Source: Primulina eburnea
Taxonomy: Eukaryota > Streptophyta > Magnoliopsida > Lamiales > Gesneriaceae
Assembly: GCF_022965805.1 (NCBI RefSeq)
Contig: NC_133103.1
Location: 31,993,635 to 32,057,634, forward strand
Direction of reading: 5' to 3'
Length of the DNA stretch: 64,000 bases
The notes beneath the pieces are model-generated. The model did not search any database. It was not told where the DNA came from and saw nothing but the letters and a program-made list of their open reading frames with translations. Of the stretch, positions 1 to 10,769 are shown in pieces. Position numbers and translations under genes: made by a program. Numbering within the stretch: the first letter of the stretch is position 1; each line of letters begins with the position of its first letter.

Positions 1-120
1 ATAATTTTACGTGGAGGATATTTCAAAGCAAGTGAACCTTAACATGATAAACGCCTGATCAGACACACCACAGTACTGGGCTGACAGGGACGTATCCACA
101 GTCGCATACATAAGATCCCT

Positions 121-236
121 GTTCATGATTTAACAGGCCAGTTGATCCACGTTCATAATTTAACGCTTCACAACCACGATCTAACCCGTTCATAATTTAA
201 CGGGCGGATTGGTCCTCGTTCATGATTTAACGCTTT
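121..236. repeat. Short hairpin repeats CCCGTT-8 nt-AACGGG (X' LTR)
   Basis: Four copies of a GTTCAT(A/G)ATTTAACG unit. The clearest is at 185-204, a perfect 6-bp stem CCCGTT/AACGGG around an 8-base loop CATAATTT. The same hairpins recur in X at 17518-17537 and 17586-17605. Confidence 0.6.
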
Positions 237-552
237 CCAATCCTTAACTTTCTTTGGTCACAAGACAATTAGCATACCTCCAAACTTAAACATTTTCTTG
301 CACGTCAACATACTTACTAGGCGTTGAGGGATTCGTTGGACTTCGACTGGGCCGTTGCTGCGACGTACTTACATGGAATTGCATACTTAACTTGCATAAC
401 TTAGACGTAAAAATCATACTTACCCCTAAGTTCAATCAACACTTGGGACGTTCTAAAATTTCCCATGACTCGATCATGAAAACATCATATTAAACCTTAA
501 CTTAAAACCTCAACCAAATTCCAAAGTGAATGAGAGAATGTATCCCAAAAAT

Positions 553-815
553 AGGAGGACACGGACCCCGTGTCTGGGTCCTGGCTTGGGTCCGTGTAGA
601 TACTGTATGGGGTGTGTGTAGAAAAGCAAGAGAACGGACCCCGTCTAAAGGTCCGGGTCAGGGTCCGTGTAGATACTGTAAAAGGAGTACTCGGAAAGGG
701 GAGAGGCACGGACCCCGTGCTTAGGTCCGTGTGGAGGTCCGTGTACACTCGGGTCCTAGACATTGCTGAGGGAACGAAGGCACGGACCCCGTGCGGGGGT
801 CCGGGTAAGGGTCCG
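553..815. repeat. GC-rich mini-palindrome array, CACGG-ACC-CCGTG type
   Basis: Repeated copies of CACGGACCCCGTG (5-bp stem, 3-base loop) alternate with GGTCCGTGT blocks. It is the X-family version of the GC arrays found in other LTR families of this window. Confidence 0.7.
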
Positions 816-967
816 TGTGCCTACGTATTTCTGAACCTGCGAGGAAAAACTTACACAATACTTAGTCTCCTAATTAACACATAACGGCACAAGATTTCCA
901 CAACTCGAGACTATCCTAGGACACCATAGCAGTGAACTAAACTCGTGTAATTGCCTCAACGTGACGA

Positions 968-2287
968 CGTTCACCACATTGAAGTCATACTTCTAAAAAT
1001 TAAAATTTACATTTCTCTCATAGAAGTCATACTTCTATTTTTCTTTACACTTATAAACTCATTTATAAGTCGTTCAACACATTGAACTATTTTCTCCTTT
1101 ATAGAAGTCATACTTCTAATTTTCCTTACGCTTATAAACTCCTTTATAAGCCGTTCAACACATTGAACTATTTTTACTTCTCAACGGGATCTAGAAAGCT
1201 AGTACTTGTGTGGCCCTCAATGGTTCATTGATACAACTAGCCGTGGGTTCACATCTCTATGTGATTCGGACTAAACATGTCCTTATATGAGCATACCCCA
1301 ATTGCTCCATTCTTATTTATCAACACCTTGATAATAAGAACGTCAGAACTCAAGTCTGATAGTACCCAACCAATCACGTTAAACGCCTAGCAGCATCGCT
1401 TACGTGATTCCCTAGGTATCACATGATAGTGCCTGCAAGAACCATTCAATTATGGTTAGCGTACAGTACGGTCCCTTCAACTCATATATCCCGATCGATT
1501 CGACAACCATTGGTTTATCGAGAGTTGTCAATGAATCGATACTATGTGTCATGTCGTAGTTGCATCGATGGTGTAATCTATGAAACCCTTTCATAATTAC
1601 CACCATACTCTGGCCAGAGATTTCGATCTACATACACATGATAACACATAGGATATCCATACCCGAAGGTAAGCGGTGAATCCCCGACTACAATGCATCG
1701 ACTCCTATGTGTTTCGACAGAACACCCAACCTTGCCACCTGATGACCCCATAAGAGTCGGTAAACAAGTCAAAGTGTAATTCTAGCACGTAGAGTCTCAA
1801 TGTTGTCCCGGGTCATAAGGACTAATTCCGTACAACCATAAACTAGGACATTTCCACTCGATAAGTGAGAACCACTTGGAAAGTCCTTTTATGGAGGGTT
1901 GTTCAGTGCACTCTACAAGGAGCACCTATCTGCATGTTCGGACATCACAATGTCCCCTACCAATGAAACATGGTACTCACATCGTAGATACTAGTCCCGA
2001 ACTCTAGCGGCCTATATCCTTCTTAGTGGCGGCTGAATCGACTAGGAACCGTTTAGAATATACAGTATTACAAATATGAGTTTCATGATACTCATCATAT
2101 GAGCATCTCATATTCTTTCTACTATTTATATATTCAAGGGCTTTATCTATGCAACTAGCATGGGTATACAGATAAAGATGTGCCATAATAATAATCTCAA
2201 ACATTATTAAAATAAAGATTGCTTATGCATAGAGTTTCATTGTGAACACTCGGCCAACACTTGGCTCGACGGGCACCTACTCTAACA
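968..2287 (-). mobile_element. S1: Copia-like (SIRE/Maximus-type?) LTR, left end missing
   Basis: On the minus strand the LTR begins TGTTAGAGTAGGTGCC at 2287, a start I associate with Ty1/Copia SIRE-like LTRs of eudicots; the family name is recall, not a search. It aligns with S2 (42.9-43.4 kb plus 51.9-52.66 kb). No internal coding part is attached, so it is a solo or truncated LTR. Its right end lies inside the gag gene of A0: the base after 2287 continues a Gag reading frame. Between about 975 and 1175 a unit of about 75 bases (GAAGTCATACTTCTA, TTATAAACTC, CGTTCAACACATTGAA) is tandemly repeated more often than in S2. Confidence 0.6.
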
Positions 2288-5200
2288 AGGTGTCGATGTA
2301 CCGGCATTGAAGTGGCAAGAGCTCACTGATCTTTTCTATGACAAGTACTTCCCAGATGCACTTCGAGATCGGAAGGTGACTGAGTTTTTGGAGCTTCGAC
2401 AGGGAGGTATGAATGTTGATGAGTATATTCTGAAGTTCGAGGAGGGCTGTCTGTTTGCCCCGTACATTGCCTCCAATGACAAAGACAAGGGTGCTCATTT
2501 CATTAAAGGCCTTAGAGCAGAGATCAGAAGAGACATCAACATGTCTAAGGCGGTGACATTCAAAGAGATTGTGGCTAAGGCTTTGTTGGCCGAGCAAGAT
2601 GAGAAAGACATTTCCAGAGAGAGACAGGCGAGGCAGCAGGCCATTGCTCAAAGGGGTCAAGGTTCAAACCAAAGAGGAAAAGACAATTTCAAAGGGAAAG
2701 ACAAGTTAGAGTCTTGTCCTAAACCACCGGCAGTTCCATTTGATCCTGAGAAGCCATTGTGTCCCAAGTGCAGTAGACATCATCGGGGAGAGTGCAGATT
2801 TGGTACTCATACTTGCTATCGATGTGGCACTGCAGGCCATATTGCCAAAGACTGTCCAAGAGGAGCGAGTAAAGAGAAGGTGCAGGGTCGCATCTTTACC
2901 ATGACGAAGCTAGGTATAAACCATGATTCTTCTGTGATCTCTAGCACTATTTTAATTTCAGGCAGAGTAGCTACGACATTGATTGATACAGGTTCTACTC
3001 ATTCTTTTATGTCTGAACTATTTTTGAGATCTTTGGGTATAGTTCCTTCTGTTCTTCCCCTCCAGTTTAATGTTGTATTGCCTTCGGGAGATGTGTTGTG
3101 CCCGACATCTATTGTGTATGCGTGCTCTGTTCAAATTGATGAGCGAGTGGTTTATGCCGATTTGATTGTTATTCCAATGGTCGCATTTGATATTATACTT
3201 GGCATGGATTGGTTATCAACCTATCGTGAAGTGATAGATTGCGTTGCTAAGACGGTGAAATTTGCAGATGATGTCAATAAGGAAGGTATGCTCGCCAGTG
3301 CAGGTACTTCGGTGGTCCTTTTTTTTTATTTCGTGTCTTGAGGCTAAGAAGTTGTTGTTTAGAGGTTGTGATGGGTTTTTTGCTTCGATAGTGGATTTGG
3401 ATTGAATTGTGAAGTTGAATATTGATGATATTGATGTTGTGAGAGAGTTTCCTGATGTATTTGAGGATGATGTGCCGAGTTTACCGCCGGACAGAGATGT
3501 TGAGTTTGTGATCGATCTAGTTCCGGGTACGGTTCCTATTTCTAAGGCTACGTATAGAATGGCCCCTACAGAGATGAAAGAATTAAAGACGCAGTTGCAG
3601 GATCTATTGATAAAGGTTTTATTCGACCGAGTTCTTCGTCTTGGGGAGCTCCGGTTCTTTTTGTCAAGAAGAAAGATGGGTCCTTGCGGCTTTGCATCGA
3701 CACTAGAGAGATCAACAAAGTGACTATCAAGAATAAATATCCGTCGCCACGGATAGACGATCTTTTTGACCAACTGTAGGGGGCTACCGTGTTTTCGAAG
3801 ATCGATCTGCGTCTGGCTTTTATCAGTTGAAGGTTAGGGAGTCTGATATCCCTAAGACTGCGTTTCGGACCAGGTATGGTCATTATGAATTTCTTGTGAT
3901 GTCATTCGATCTGACTAATGCTCCTTCAGTCTTCATGGATCTGATGAACCGAGTGTTCAAGCCGTATTTGGATAGCTTTGTCATTGTTTTCATCGATGAC
4001 ATATTGATTTATTCCAAGACCGTAGAGCTTCATTCACAGCACCTCAGAGTTGTTCTTCAGTTGTTGAGAAAAAAGAGGTTGTATGCTAAATTGAAGAAAT
4101 GTGATTTCTGGTTGGAGCAGATTTCTTTCTTAGGCCATGTTGTATCAAAGGATGTTATAGCTGTTGATCCAGTGAAAATCGAGGCGATTCAGAAGTGGCC
4201 TATTCCTACCACTGTATCAGAGGTACGCAGTTTTCTTAGTTTGGCGGGTTATTATCGTCGTTTCATTTCAGATATTTCAAAGATTGCCCTGCCGTTAACC
4301 AATCTGACGAGGAAGACTGTGAAGTTTGAGTGGTCCAATTAATGCCAGAGTGGATTCCAAGAGTTGAAGGATAAGTTGACGACAGCTCCGGGACTTGCAT
4401 TGCCCAGTGGTTCAGAGGACTTTGTTGTTTTTACCGATGCGTCGAAGAAAGGTCTTGGTGCAGTGCTAATGCAACGTGGGAAAGTTATAGCTTATGCTTC
4501 TCGCCAGTTGAAGGACTATGAGAAGAATTATCATACGCATGATCTGGAGCTGGCAGCAGTGGTTTTCGCCCTGAAAATCTGGAGACATTACTTATATGGC
4601 GAAAAGTGTGAAATTTTCACGGACCACAAGAGTTTGAAGTATTTGTTTCCCTAGAAAGAACTCAATATGCGTCAGAGACGGTGGTTAGAGCTTTTCAAAG
4701 ATTATGATGTGACGATTAGTTACCACCCAGGGAAAGCGAATGTTGTAGCAGATGAATTGAGTCGTAAGTCGAGTTCTTCTTTGGGTTCGATGATTCAGCA
4801 GCTGTTTTTGTTGGACTTGCAACGAGGGGAGATAGCTTTGGTGGTTCCGGGAACCATTGCTCGCTTTTCAACGTTAGTCATTCGGGCTACATTGACGGAC
4901 AGGATCCGTAGAGAGCAGTTCAATGATTTAAAGTTGACAGAGTTGAGAGCTAGAGCAGAGGAGAGAGGTAATTCAGAGTTTGGGACGAATGGAGATGGTT
5001 TGGTGACATTCAGAGGCCGTATTTGCATTCCTGTTCGTGATGATATTCGGCGAGACGTCTTGACAGAGGCACATACCGCGCCATACTCGATACATCCAGG
5101 CAGCACCAAGATGTATCAGGATCTTCGTAGACTCTATTGGTGGCCAGGTATGAAGAAAGATATTGCCATGTTTATTTCTCAGTGCTTAACTTGTCAACAG

Positions 5201-6321
5201 GTGAAGATTGAGCACCAGAGACCTGCTGGGACATTGTTATCATTGCCAATTCCTCAATGGAAATGGGATCATATTACGATGGATTTCGTGACTGGTCTTC
5301 CCAGAACGCAGAAAGGTTTTAACTCTATTTGGGTTATTGTTGATCTGTTGACCAAGTCAGCGCATTTTCTTCCAGTCAAGACGACGTATTCCATGAACCA
5401 GTATGTCGAAGAGGACATAGCAGAGATTGTTAGACTTCATGGTGTTCCTGTTTCGATCGTGTCTGATCATGACTGTAGATTTACTTCAGAGTTTTGGAAG
5501 AGTTTGCACAGAGCTATGGGTTCACGGTTAGCTTTCAGTACAGCATATCACCCCAGAGCGACGGTCCATCAGAGAGAGTTATTCAGATTCTAGAGGATAT
5601 GCTCAGAGCCTGTACTATCGATTATTCTGGTAGCTGGGATTCCAAATTGCGTCTTGTTGAGTTCACGTACAATAATAGCTACCAAGCGACGATTGGCATG
5701 GCACCGTATGAAGCACTTTATGGAAGAAAGTGTAGATCGCCCTTGTATTGGGACGAGATTGGCGAGAGGAAGATGTTGGGTCCAGAGTTGGTCCAATAGA
5801 CAGCTGATGTTGTTGCTGTCATTCGAGAGAGGATGAAGAAAGCACAGTCAAGACAGAAGAGCTATGCTGATGTGCGTCGTAGGCTGTTGCAGTTTGAGGC
5901 TGGCGACCATGGGTTCTTGAATAAAGCACCTCTTAAGGGTGTGATGCGGTTTGGCAAGAAGGGAAAGTTGAGTCCGAGATTTATTGGTCCATTTGAGATT
6001 TTGGACAGAGTTGGTGATCGAGCTTACAGGTTAGCCCTACCGCCAGATCTTGACAGAGTTCATAATGTTTTTCATGTCTCCATGCTCAGGAAGTATATTG
6101 TGAATCCTTCCCATGTTCTTCGCCACGAGCCATTGGGTTTGACGCCGAATTATACTTATCAAGAGATTCCAGTCCAGATTTTGGATCGGAAAGTTAAAGT
6201 GTTGAGAAACAAAGAGATCGGCATTGTTAAAGTCCTTTGGAGGAATCGTTTGATTGAAGAGGCCACGTGGGAACCAGAGGACGAGATGAAAGTGAAGTAT
6301 CCTGAGTTGTTTATGCAGTGA
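2288..6321 (+). pseudogene. A0 gag-pol, chromovirus polyprotein, 5'-truncated and decayed
   Basis: Remnant of a Ty3/gypsy chromovirus polyprotein. The visible part starts inside the Gag domain, because S1 is inserted there. It runs through a CCHC zinc knuckle ([14 protein letters not shown], about 2815), protease (LIDTGSTHSF, about 2980), reverse transcriptase (FIDDILIY, about 3990), RNase H ([11 protein letters not shown], about 4435), integrase (HHCC around 5070-5200, SDHDCRF about 5465) and chromodomain ([19 protein letters not shown], about 6260). It is broken by a frameshift in a T-run near 3320, TGA at 3403, a frameshift near 3608, further stops near 3777, 4340, 4652 and 5797, and a lesion near 5560. 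One of the catalytic positions around SDxDxRF has also drifted. It is non-functional. It belongs to the same family as A1 and A2. Confidence 0.9.
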
Positions 6322-6325
6322 CGTC

Positions 6326-6343
6326 AATTTCGAGGACGAAATT
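6326..6343 (+). promoter_or_regulatory. A0 post-ORF hairpin before the polypurine tract
   Basis: Perfect 7-bp stem AATTTCG/CGAAATT with loop AGGA, starting five bases after the gag-pol TGA. Every element with this region has an equivalent with different but still complementary stem bases. Confidence 0.7.
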
Positions 6344-6348
6344 CCCTT

Positions 6349-6361
6349 AAGGAGGGGAGAT
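6349..6361 (+). promoter_or_regulatory. A0 polypurine tract
   Basis: AAGGAGGGGAGAT lies directly before the TGTAATAGCC start of the 3' LTR, the expected plus-strand primer position. Confidence 0.8.
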
Positions 6362-6687
6362 TGTAATAGCCAAGCTTGGTGAACGGTACGGTTTAAAATT
6401 TTGTATGTTTATTGACTATTTGGTTAAGTTTAAGTATAGTTTAGATGTTAAGACTTGTGATTTATATTTTATAGTATTGTTGTTATTAGATGTTGTGTAG
6501 TTGCATTGTAGCGTTGTTGCGATTTAATTCATGGTAATTAGTATGTTGAGCCAATTGGTATGAGGCCAATTGTAGTGGTTAGATAAGATTTAGATGTGCA
6601 ACTTTCTTGTTGAGTGTGTTGCCGGATTATGAGCAGAAGCAGCGTTGCGTTTCGGTTTAGTTGCGAAGAGTATTGTTGGTTCAGAGT

Positions 6688-6855
6688 ACCGCACCTGCGC
6701 TCAAGAGAAGACCGCACCTGCGGTCTTTATTTCAGAATTTTGATGAGTATGCCGAAGATATAGGGCACCCACGGTCAGGAAGCCATCGCACCCGCGGTGT
6801 AATGACCGAGACCAGACCGCACCCGCGGTCAGTTTTGCAGCGCACCCGCAGTCGA
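6688..6855. repeat. GC-rich mini-palindrome array, ACCGC-ACCC-GCGGT type (A0)
   Basis: At least six copies of a CCGCACC(C/T)GCGGT-like motif, partly mutated, upstream of the TATA-like region of the A0 LTR. Confidence 0.7.
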
Positions 6856-7054
6856 CAGTAGAAACGTGTTTTCGCGATTTAAGTGTTTAAATGAAAGAGT
6901 TGGCTCACTTTTTCTCATTTCTTCTCCTCCATTCTCGATTTCAGCTCTTGGGAGACTAGGGTTTCTATATTTCTTTCATTTCCTTTCTTTGATTCAAGCT
7001 TGTGGTTGGATTGTTGGTGTGAGAGCAAGGTTCTTGTTGATTCTAAGAGCTAAG

Positions 7055-7771
7055 GTAAGCATTTTGGTTTAGTTATTCTTTGGATTTGGTGTTGGGAGAA
7101 ATCATGGGTTTGTTGATTATGTTAGTTTTATGGATTTAATGTTATGGGTTTGTGATTATTGAGTTGTTGATGGTACAATACTTGGTTTTGTTGTAGGAAT
7201 TCTAACAAGGGTTTAGATTCAAGGTTCCAAGTGGTTGTAAGTGGAATTTCATTCCTTGTGCTCACATGATATTATATGTATGGTATTTCAATGGTTTTAG
7301 TGTGCTATTCCCTTCATTTGATTCATGTTATGTATTGATACACTTTGTTGTATATTATGGAGGCATTTTATGTCTCAATTGTGAAAAGTGAATACAAGAG
7401 AAAAGAGTCTTCAAAGTGTTTGATTTAATGCCAAAGAGAGAGTTTAAATGATTTATTGGATTGATAGATACATAGTCAGAGATTGCATGCAATTAGTTGA
7501 TCAACGACCATAGGCTTATATCCCTCAGAGTTATCGATTTATATCGATGGGATATAGGTACAGAGACAGAGATACTATATAGATATCAATCCAACAGAGA
7601 AAAGAGAAATATCATCGTTATTGTTATTCATGCTATGATATTTATGTTTCAGAGTGATGGTATTCAATGTTTTCAAAGTTATGTTTTTCAGAGTATGCTA
7701 TGTATCCATTGCTATGTAAGAGTTCCACTTGCTGAGTTTTATACTCATTTCAGTTATTTCATGTGATGCAG
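7055..7771 (+). other. Candidate leader introns of the A-family LTR
   Basis: Intron 1 would be 7055-7196 (GTAAGC to TTGTAG), the middle exon 7197-7236 (40 bases), and intron 2 7237-7771 (GTAAGT to ATGCAG). The layout matches the better supported introns of families B, C, E and H. No intronless A copy is present, so this is inference from splice-site form and position. Intron 2 holds a nested stem ATCCC, ATCGAT-TTAT-ATCGAT, GGGAT at 7520-7553 that is also present in A1 and A2. Confidence 0.4.
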
Positions 7772-8021
7772 ATAAGAGCGACGAGCCGGGATGTTGATTG
7801 AAGCCGGGGTCATATGCATGAGAGGAAGGAAAGAAGAAGGCTATTTTGCTAGCTTTTTGACATGATCACAAAAATGATATTTTGTATTTTGGTTGCATCA
7901 TTTTATTGATCATGTATATACTTTTGATTATACATTGAAATGTATTTTAAATCCTTCTTCCATTTTAAAGAAAATTTTAAATTCCGCTGTTATTTTATTA
8001 AAACCGGTCAGAGGTGTCACA

Positions 8022-8957
8022 TTTTATATTGTCTATGGTGTATTGAGAATGAATATTTGTTTAAATAGTGATAGTAAGATGTGTAGGTAGAAGTAGTGTA
8101 ATGAAGTTGGTAGGAAATGAGATGAAAATATGGTAGTTCTTACGAGTTTTAGCATAATCATTTGATTATTGATCCAAATTGTGTGAGGCTATAACCATAG
8201 AAAGGATATAATGCTACAACTTTCATGTTTTGGGTTTTGTCCAAATCATTGTGGAAGACAAGCCAAAAGTGCCCCGAAGTGTGTCGTGTATACCGTCATT
8301 CCTTCACTGCCACTTGTTGGGCGAATAGGCATAACTTTTTACTCAGACCTCCAAGTGACCTGAAAATAATTGGAGATTCAAGCCAAGACATAGGGCTACA
8401 ACTTTTATGTTTACCACTTTTTCAGATTATGAACGTAAGAACCGTTTATGGAGCGATCTTTGATGAAACAATGTGCATGAGAGAACATGTGGCGCTCGAG
8501 CGGTAGAAAATGACCACCTGAGCGCCGGTGCACTTCAAGCCCACCAATTTTACAGAATGTTTGGCGCTGGAGCGATAGAAAATGACTGCCCGAGCTCCAC
8601 TGTGTAAAAGAAAAGATAAACTTCGAAATTCTTGACATCTTTATCAGTTCTTTCTTTCCCTATTCACAGCAAAGCACGAAAGAAAAACCAAGAAATTTTC
8701 CTCCAATGCTTCTTCTTGATTCTTTTCATTATTTTGAAGTTAGATTTCCTTCATAAAAGCATACTAGGTTGTAAGTTTTTATCTTTTTAATGGTTGTTAT
8801 GTAGAAGACCATAAAGATTGATTGGATTTTTGATATATTTGACAGTATAGGAGCGAGATACATCGCTTTAATGAAGGCTGTCCTTATGGATTGGAGGGTT
8901 CAAGGAGCGAGATACATCGTCTCAAACCAGTGTTCTTACGCTTGGACTATAAGTTGG
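8022..8957 (+). mobile_element. K: LTR-like fragment, left part
   Basis: No coding capacity is supported. The stretch resembles an LTR: GC-rich motifs of the CGCTCGAGCGGTAG type near 8490-8600, then a pyrimidine-rich leader-like segment (about 8635-8760), a donor-like TTGTAAGTTT near 8770, and a duplicated AGGAGCGAGATACATCG at about 8850 and 8910. It continues at 52656 after the S2 solo LTR is removed. Its family and outer ends are not visible. Confidence 0.45.
8490..8600. repeat. GC-rich mini-palindromes in K, CGCTCGAGCG type
   Basis: Two degenerate pairs of GGCGCTCGAGCGGTAG-like and CCCGAGC-like motifs, the K version of the arrays in B, D and G. CGCTCGAGCG is a perfect 10-base palindrome. 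Confidence 0.55.
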
Positions 8958-9634
8958 TGAAAGGGGATCGAATTTTAGGTGTTCAAATGCGCAACGAAAT
9001 TCGAAAATGTTTTCAAAGCAAGAAAACCGAAATTTTAAGGGAAATAATTCAAACACCTTAGTAATAGTGAGTAACATATACAAAAACACCAAATGTGACA
9101 TTCATAGGGTGTTTAGAAATCGTTATCTATCAATCTCTTGATATTGATGATGGCTCCAACTAAGGTGTAAACACCTTAGCTCTTGAAGGGCAAGAAGATC
9201 TACAAGCCTCCTCCTTTCTTCAAAATTAGGCCCACCACCAAACTTAAAAGATCCACCTTACACTTGCACTAGAAAATGTAGGGTATTTTTCTTTGAGAAG
9301 AGAATTGTTTCTCCAACAATTGAAGAACCAAAGAGAGAAAATTTGAGGGAGAGAATAGCCTCAAAATTTCGGCCAAGGTGTCTAGCATGAGGGGAGAAGA
9401 GTTTCCTTGGTTGTGGGAAAAGTATTCATCACTTTTTGCAGGCCAAACAATTTTTTAATGAAAGTATTCCCTAACTCTTCACCTCCCAAGCATGCAAAAC
9501 CTATTAGGGCTTGTAACAATTACAAACGGCCCATGGACTTTTTAATTTAATTGTCTCAAACATATTTGGGCCCAATTAAACTTTACTTTATTTTACTCAA
9601 TCCCACTAGTTAAATAATTATTTCCAATTGGGCT
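8958..9634 (-). mobile_element. S2: Copia-like solo LTR, piece 1 of 4
   Basis: Begins TGAAAGGGGATC, the reverse of a ...CCCCTTTCA LTR end. The other outer end is TGTTAGAGTAGGTGCC at 52655. Flanks are GTTGG (8953-8957) and TTTGG (52656-52660), a 5-bp target duplication with one change. With later insertions removed, the LTR is about 2.07 kb and has no internal domain, so it is a solo LTR. Pieces 2-4 are at 19680-19761, 42846-43395 and 51883-52655. Confidence 0.65.
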
Positions 9635-9928
9635 TGTAACGTCCCAGATTCGACGACTGTCCTCATTGTATCAAGACGAGTCTTTCCAGCGTGCTTATGT
9701 CCGCACTCACACGCACCCTGGGAAACTTCCCAGGAGGTCACCCATCCCAAAATCGCCCCAAGTCAAGCACGCTTAACTTTGAAATTCTTAAGTGATGAGC
9801 TACCGAAAATAAGATGCACCTTCGTGATATGAGTAGTACCAATCAAATCTTTTAAGCACTCTTCAACTGTACAGTCCATTACATTGAACAGTCTCGGAAT
9901 CCCTCTCATTCCCGTGTGGGTCTGTTCA
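9635..9928 (-). mobile_element. Cassandra TRIM, 3' LTR (294 bp)
   Basis: Short LTR bounded by TGTAACGTCCC and TCTGTTCA (reverse: TGAATGAACAGA...GGGACGTTACA), containing a 5S-rRNA-like segment, the hallmark of Cassandra TRIMs. The preceding GGGCT (9630-9634) is one copy of a target duplication; the other is at 19680-19684. To the right (minus-strand upstream) is a purine-rich tract around 9931-9945. Confidence 0.85.
9714..9840 (-). ncRNA. 5S rRNA-like region in Cassandra 3' LTR
   Basis: On the minus strand the conserved internal promoter parts of plant 5S rRNA are readable: AGTTAAGCGTGCTTG (box A region, about 9764-9778) and GGATGGGTGACCTCCTGGGA (box C region, about 9728-9747). The segment between A and C differs from true 5S RNA, as expected for Cassandra. 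It is a retrotransposon-borne relative, not a 5S gene. Confidence 0.8.
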
Positions 9929-10100
9929 TTCATGTTCCCTCCACCTAGAAGCAGGCCAGGAGCCGCTCATTGTCCGTGCAACTGATGGCACCGGCGATCA
10001 CCCCCCGCCCTCTTCGGCCCCGGGCCTCACATGCCCACCAGCTTCCGTTTGGTTCGTCCTGAACCGCACCGTACTAAGAGAGGTCGGCTCTGATACCACT
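9929..10100 (-). mobile_element. Cassandra TRIM internal region with primer site
   Basis: About 170 bases without coding capacity. On the minus strand TGGTATCAGAGCC (about 10087-10098) follows the 5' LTR end by two bases and is the tRNA-Met primer site. The purine-rich GGTGGAGGGAACA at the other side is the polypurine tract. Un-nested, the whole TRIM is about 750 bp. Confidence 0.8.
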
Positions 10101-10126
10101 TCTAACGTCCCAGATATGACGACTGT
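10101..10126 (-). mobile_element. Cassandra 5' LTR, left piece, split by element B
   Basis: TCTAACGTCCCAGATATGAC corresponds to the LTR end TGTAACGTCCC with one change. The LTR is interrupted after ACTGT (10122-10126) by element B and resumes at 16682 with the duplicated ACTGT. Confidence 0.85.
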
Positions 10127-10261
10127 TGTAATGCCCGAGATTTAATTGCTGTAATCAGACGTTTATTAATTGACATAATTGAGGTTATATGAACTCAAAT
10201 GAAGAAACAGGGCATTGTTACATTATAAGCCAAGATGTTGGACAGAACATCTCAAGATGTT

Positions 10262-10495
10262 GGACCGTACATCTCGCGCCCGAGCGGTAGAAAAGAACCG
10301 CCCGAGCGCCAATGCACCATGAGTTTGGACAGAATGTTTGGCGCTCGAGCGGTAGAATATTACCGCCCGAGCGCCAGGAGATGATCGGCTTAGTATCTCG
10401 ACAGAAATTGCCGCGCCCGAGCGGTAAGTTTTAACCGCCCGAGCGCCGAACAAGCGCCCGGGTGGAAATTCATGACCGCCCGAGCGTGAGACGTG
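10262..10495. repeat. GC-rich mini-palindrome array, GCGCCCGAGCGGTA type (B left LTR)
   Basis: Three or more pairs of GCGCCCGAGCGGTA and ACCGCCCGAGCGCC spaced by 6-12 bases. Each motif has a CGC-CCGA-GCG core. The two members of a pair can also pair with each other at about 12 of 14 positions. Confidence 0.75.
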
Positions 10496-10529
10496 CAGTA
10501 TGCACATTTAGCAACTTGCCTTGCATGCG

Positions 10530-10620
10530 TGAATGTATATATACATACATACATATATATATATATATTTATATATATATATATATATACATACATATAC
10601 ATATATATATATGTATATGT
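10530..10620. repeat. TA/CA microsatellite over LTR TATA region (B left LTR)
   Basis: Alternating TATATA and CATACATA runs directly downstream of the GC array. The right LTR has a much shorter version (about 14868-14897), which accounts for much of the 80-bp length difference between the two LTRs. Confidence 0.8.
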
Positions 10621-10769
10621 ACTTCGAAATTCCCTCATAATAAAGATAGGAAAGAAGCCGAGGGTCCAAGGGAAAAGTTTCAAAGTTCTAGATTTGTGAA
10701 CGATCCGGCCGACCGAACTTGAATCTGAGTACAGTACTGAGTTCCTAGCGATGACAGCTACTACTAGAC

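Larger units (their letters stand above)
1..967 (-). mobile_element. X' LTR fragment, family X-like long LTR, truncated
   Basis: No gene is seen here. The order of landmarks matches the solo LTR at 16939-19679: a block resembling GTTTCAAAGC, then CAGTACTGGG and GACAGGGACGTATC, then repeats of GTTCATAATTTAACG, then GGCGTTGAGGGAT and GCCGTTGCTGC, then a cluster of CACGGACCCCGTG motifs at about 553-815. Position 1 corresponds to about 17400 of that LTR, so the piece is cut by the window edge on the left. On the right it is lost against the Copia-like LTR somewhere between about 860 and 970. Orientation is taken from the X copy, whose TGTGACGTCCCG start is on the minus strand. Open frames at 497-884 lie in the GC-rich repeat cluster and are not genes. 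Confidence 0.6.
6362..8021 (+). mobile_element. A0 3' LTR (1,660 bp)
   Basis: Starts TGTAATAGCC after the polypurine tract and ends GAGGTGTCACA. The same ends, in reverse, bound the A1 and A2 LTRs. It holds a CCGCACCCGCGGT motif cluster (about 6688-6855), then an AT-rich TATA-like stretch (about 6875-6890), then a leader with two candidate introns: donor GTAAGC at 7055 with acceptor TGTTGTAG ending 7196, and donor GTAAGT at 7237 with acceptor TGATGCAG ending 7771. The partner 5' LTR is outside the window, so the target duplication cannot be checked. Confidence 0.9.

Noticed and set aside
8225..8506. 93-codon frame in K
   Set aside because: It runs through LTR-like sequence including GC motifs, with no recognisable protein family.
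9714..9840. Genuine 5S rRNA gene
   Set aside because: Only the box A and box C regions are well conserved, the middle is diverged, and it lies in a short LTR with primer site and purine tract, as in Cassandra.
10390..10722. Open frames rich in Tyr-Ile through the TA repeat
   Set aside because: They are translations of a TA/CA microsatellite.
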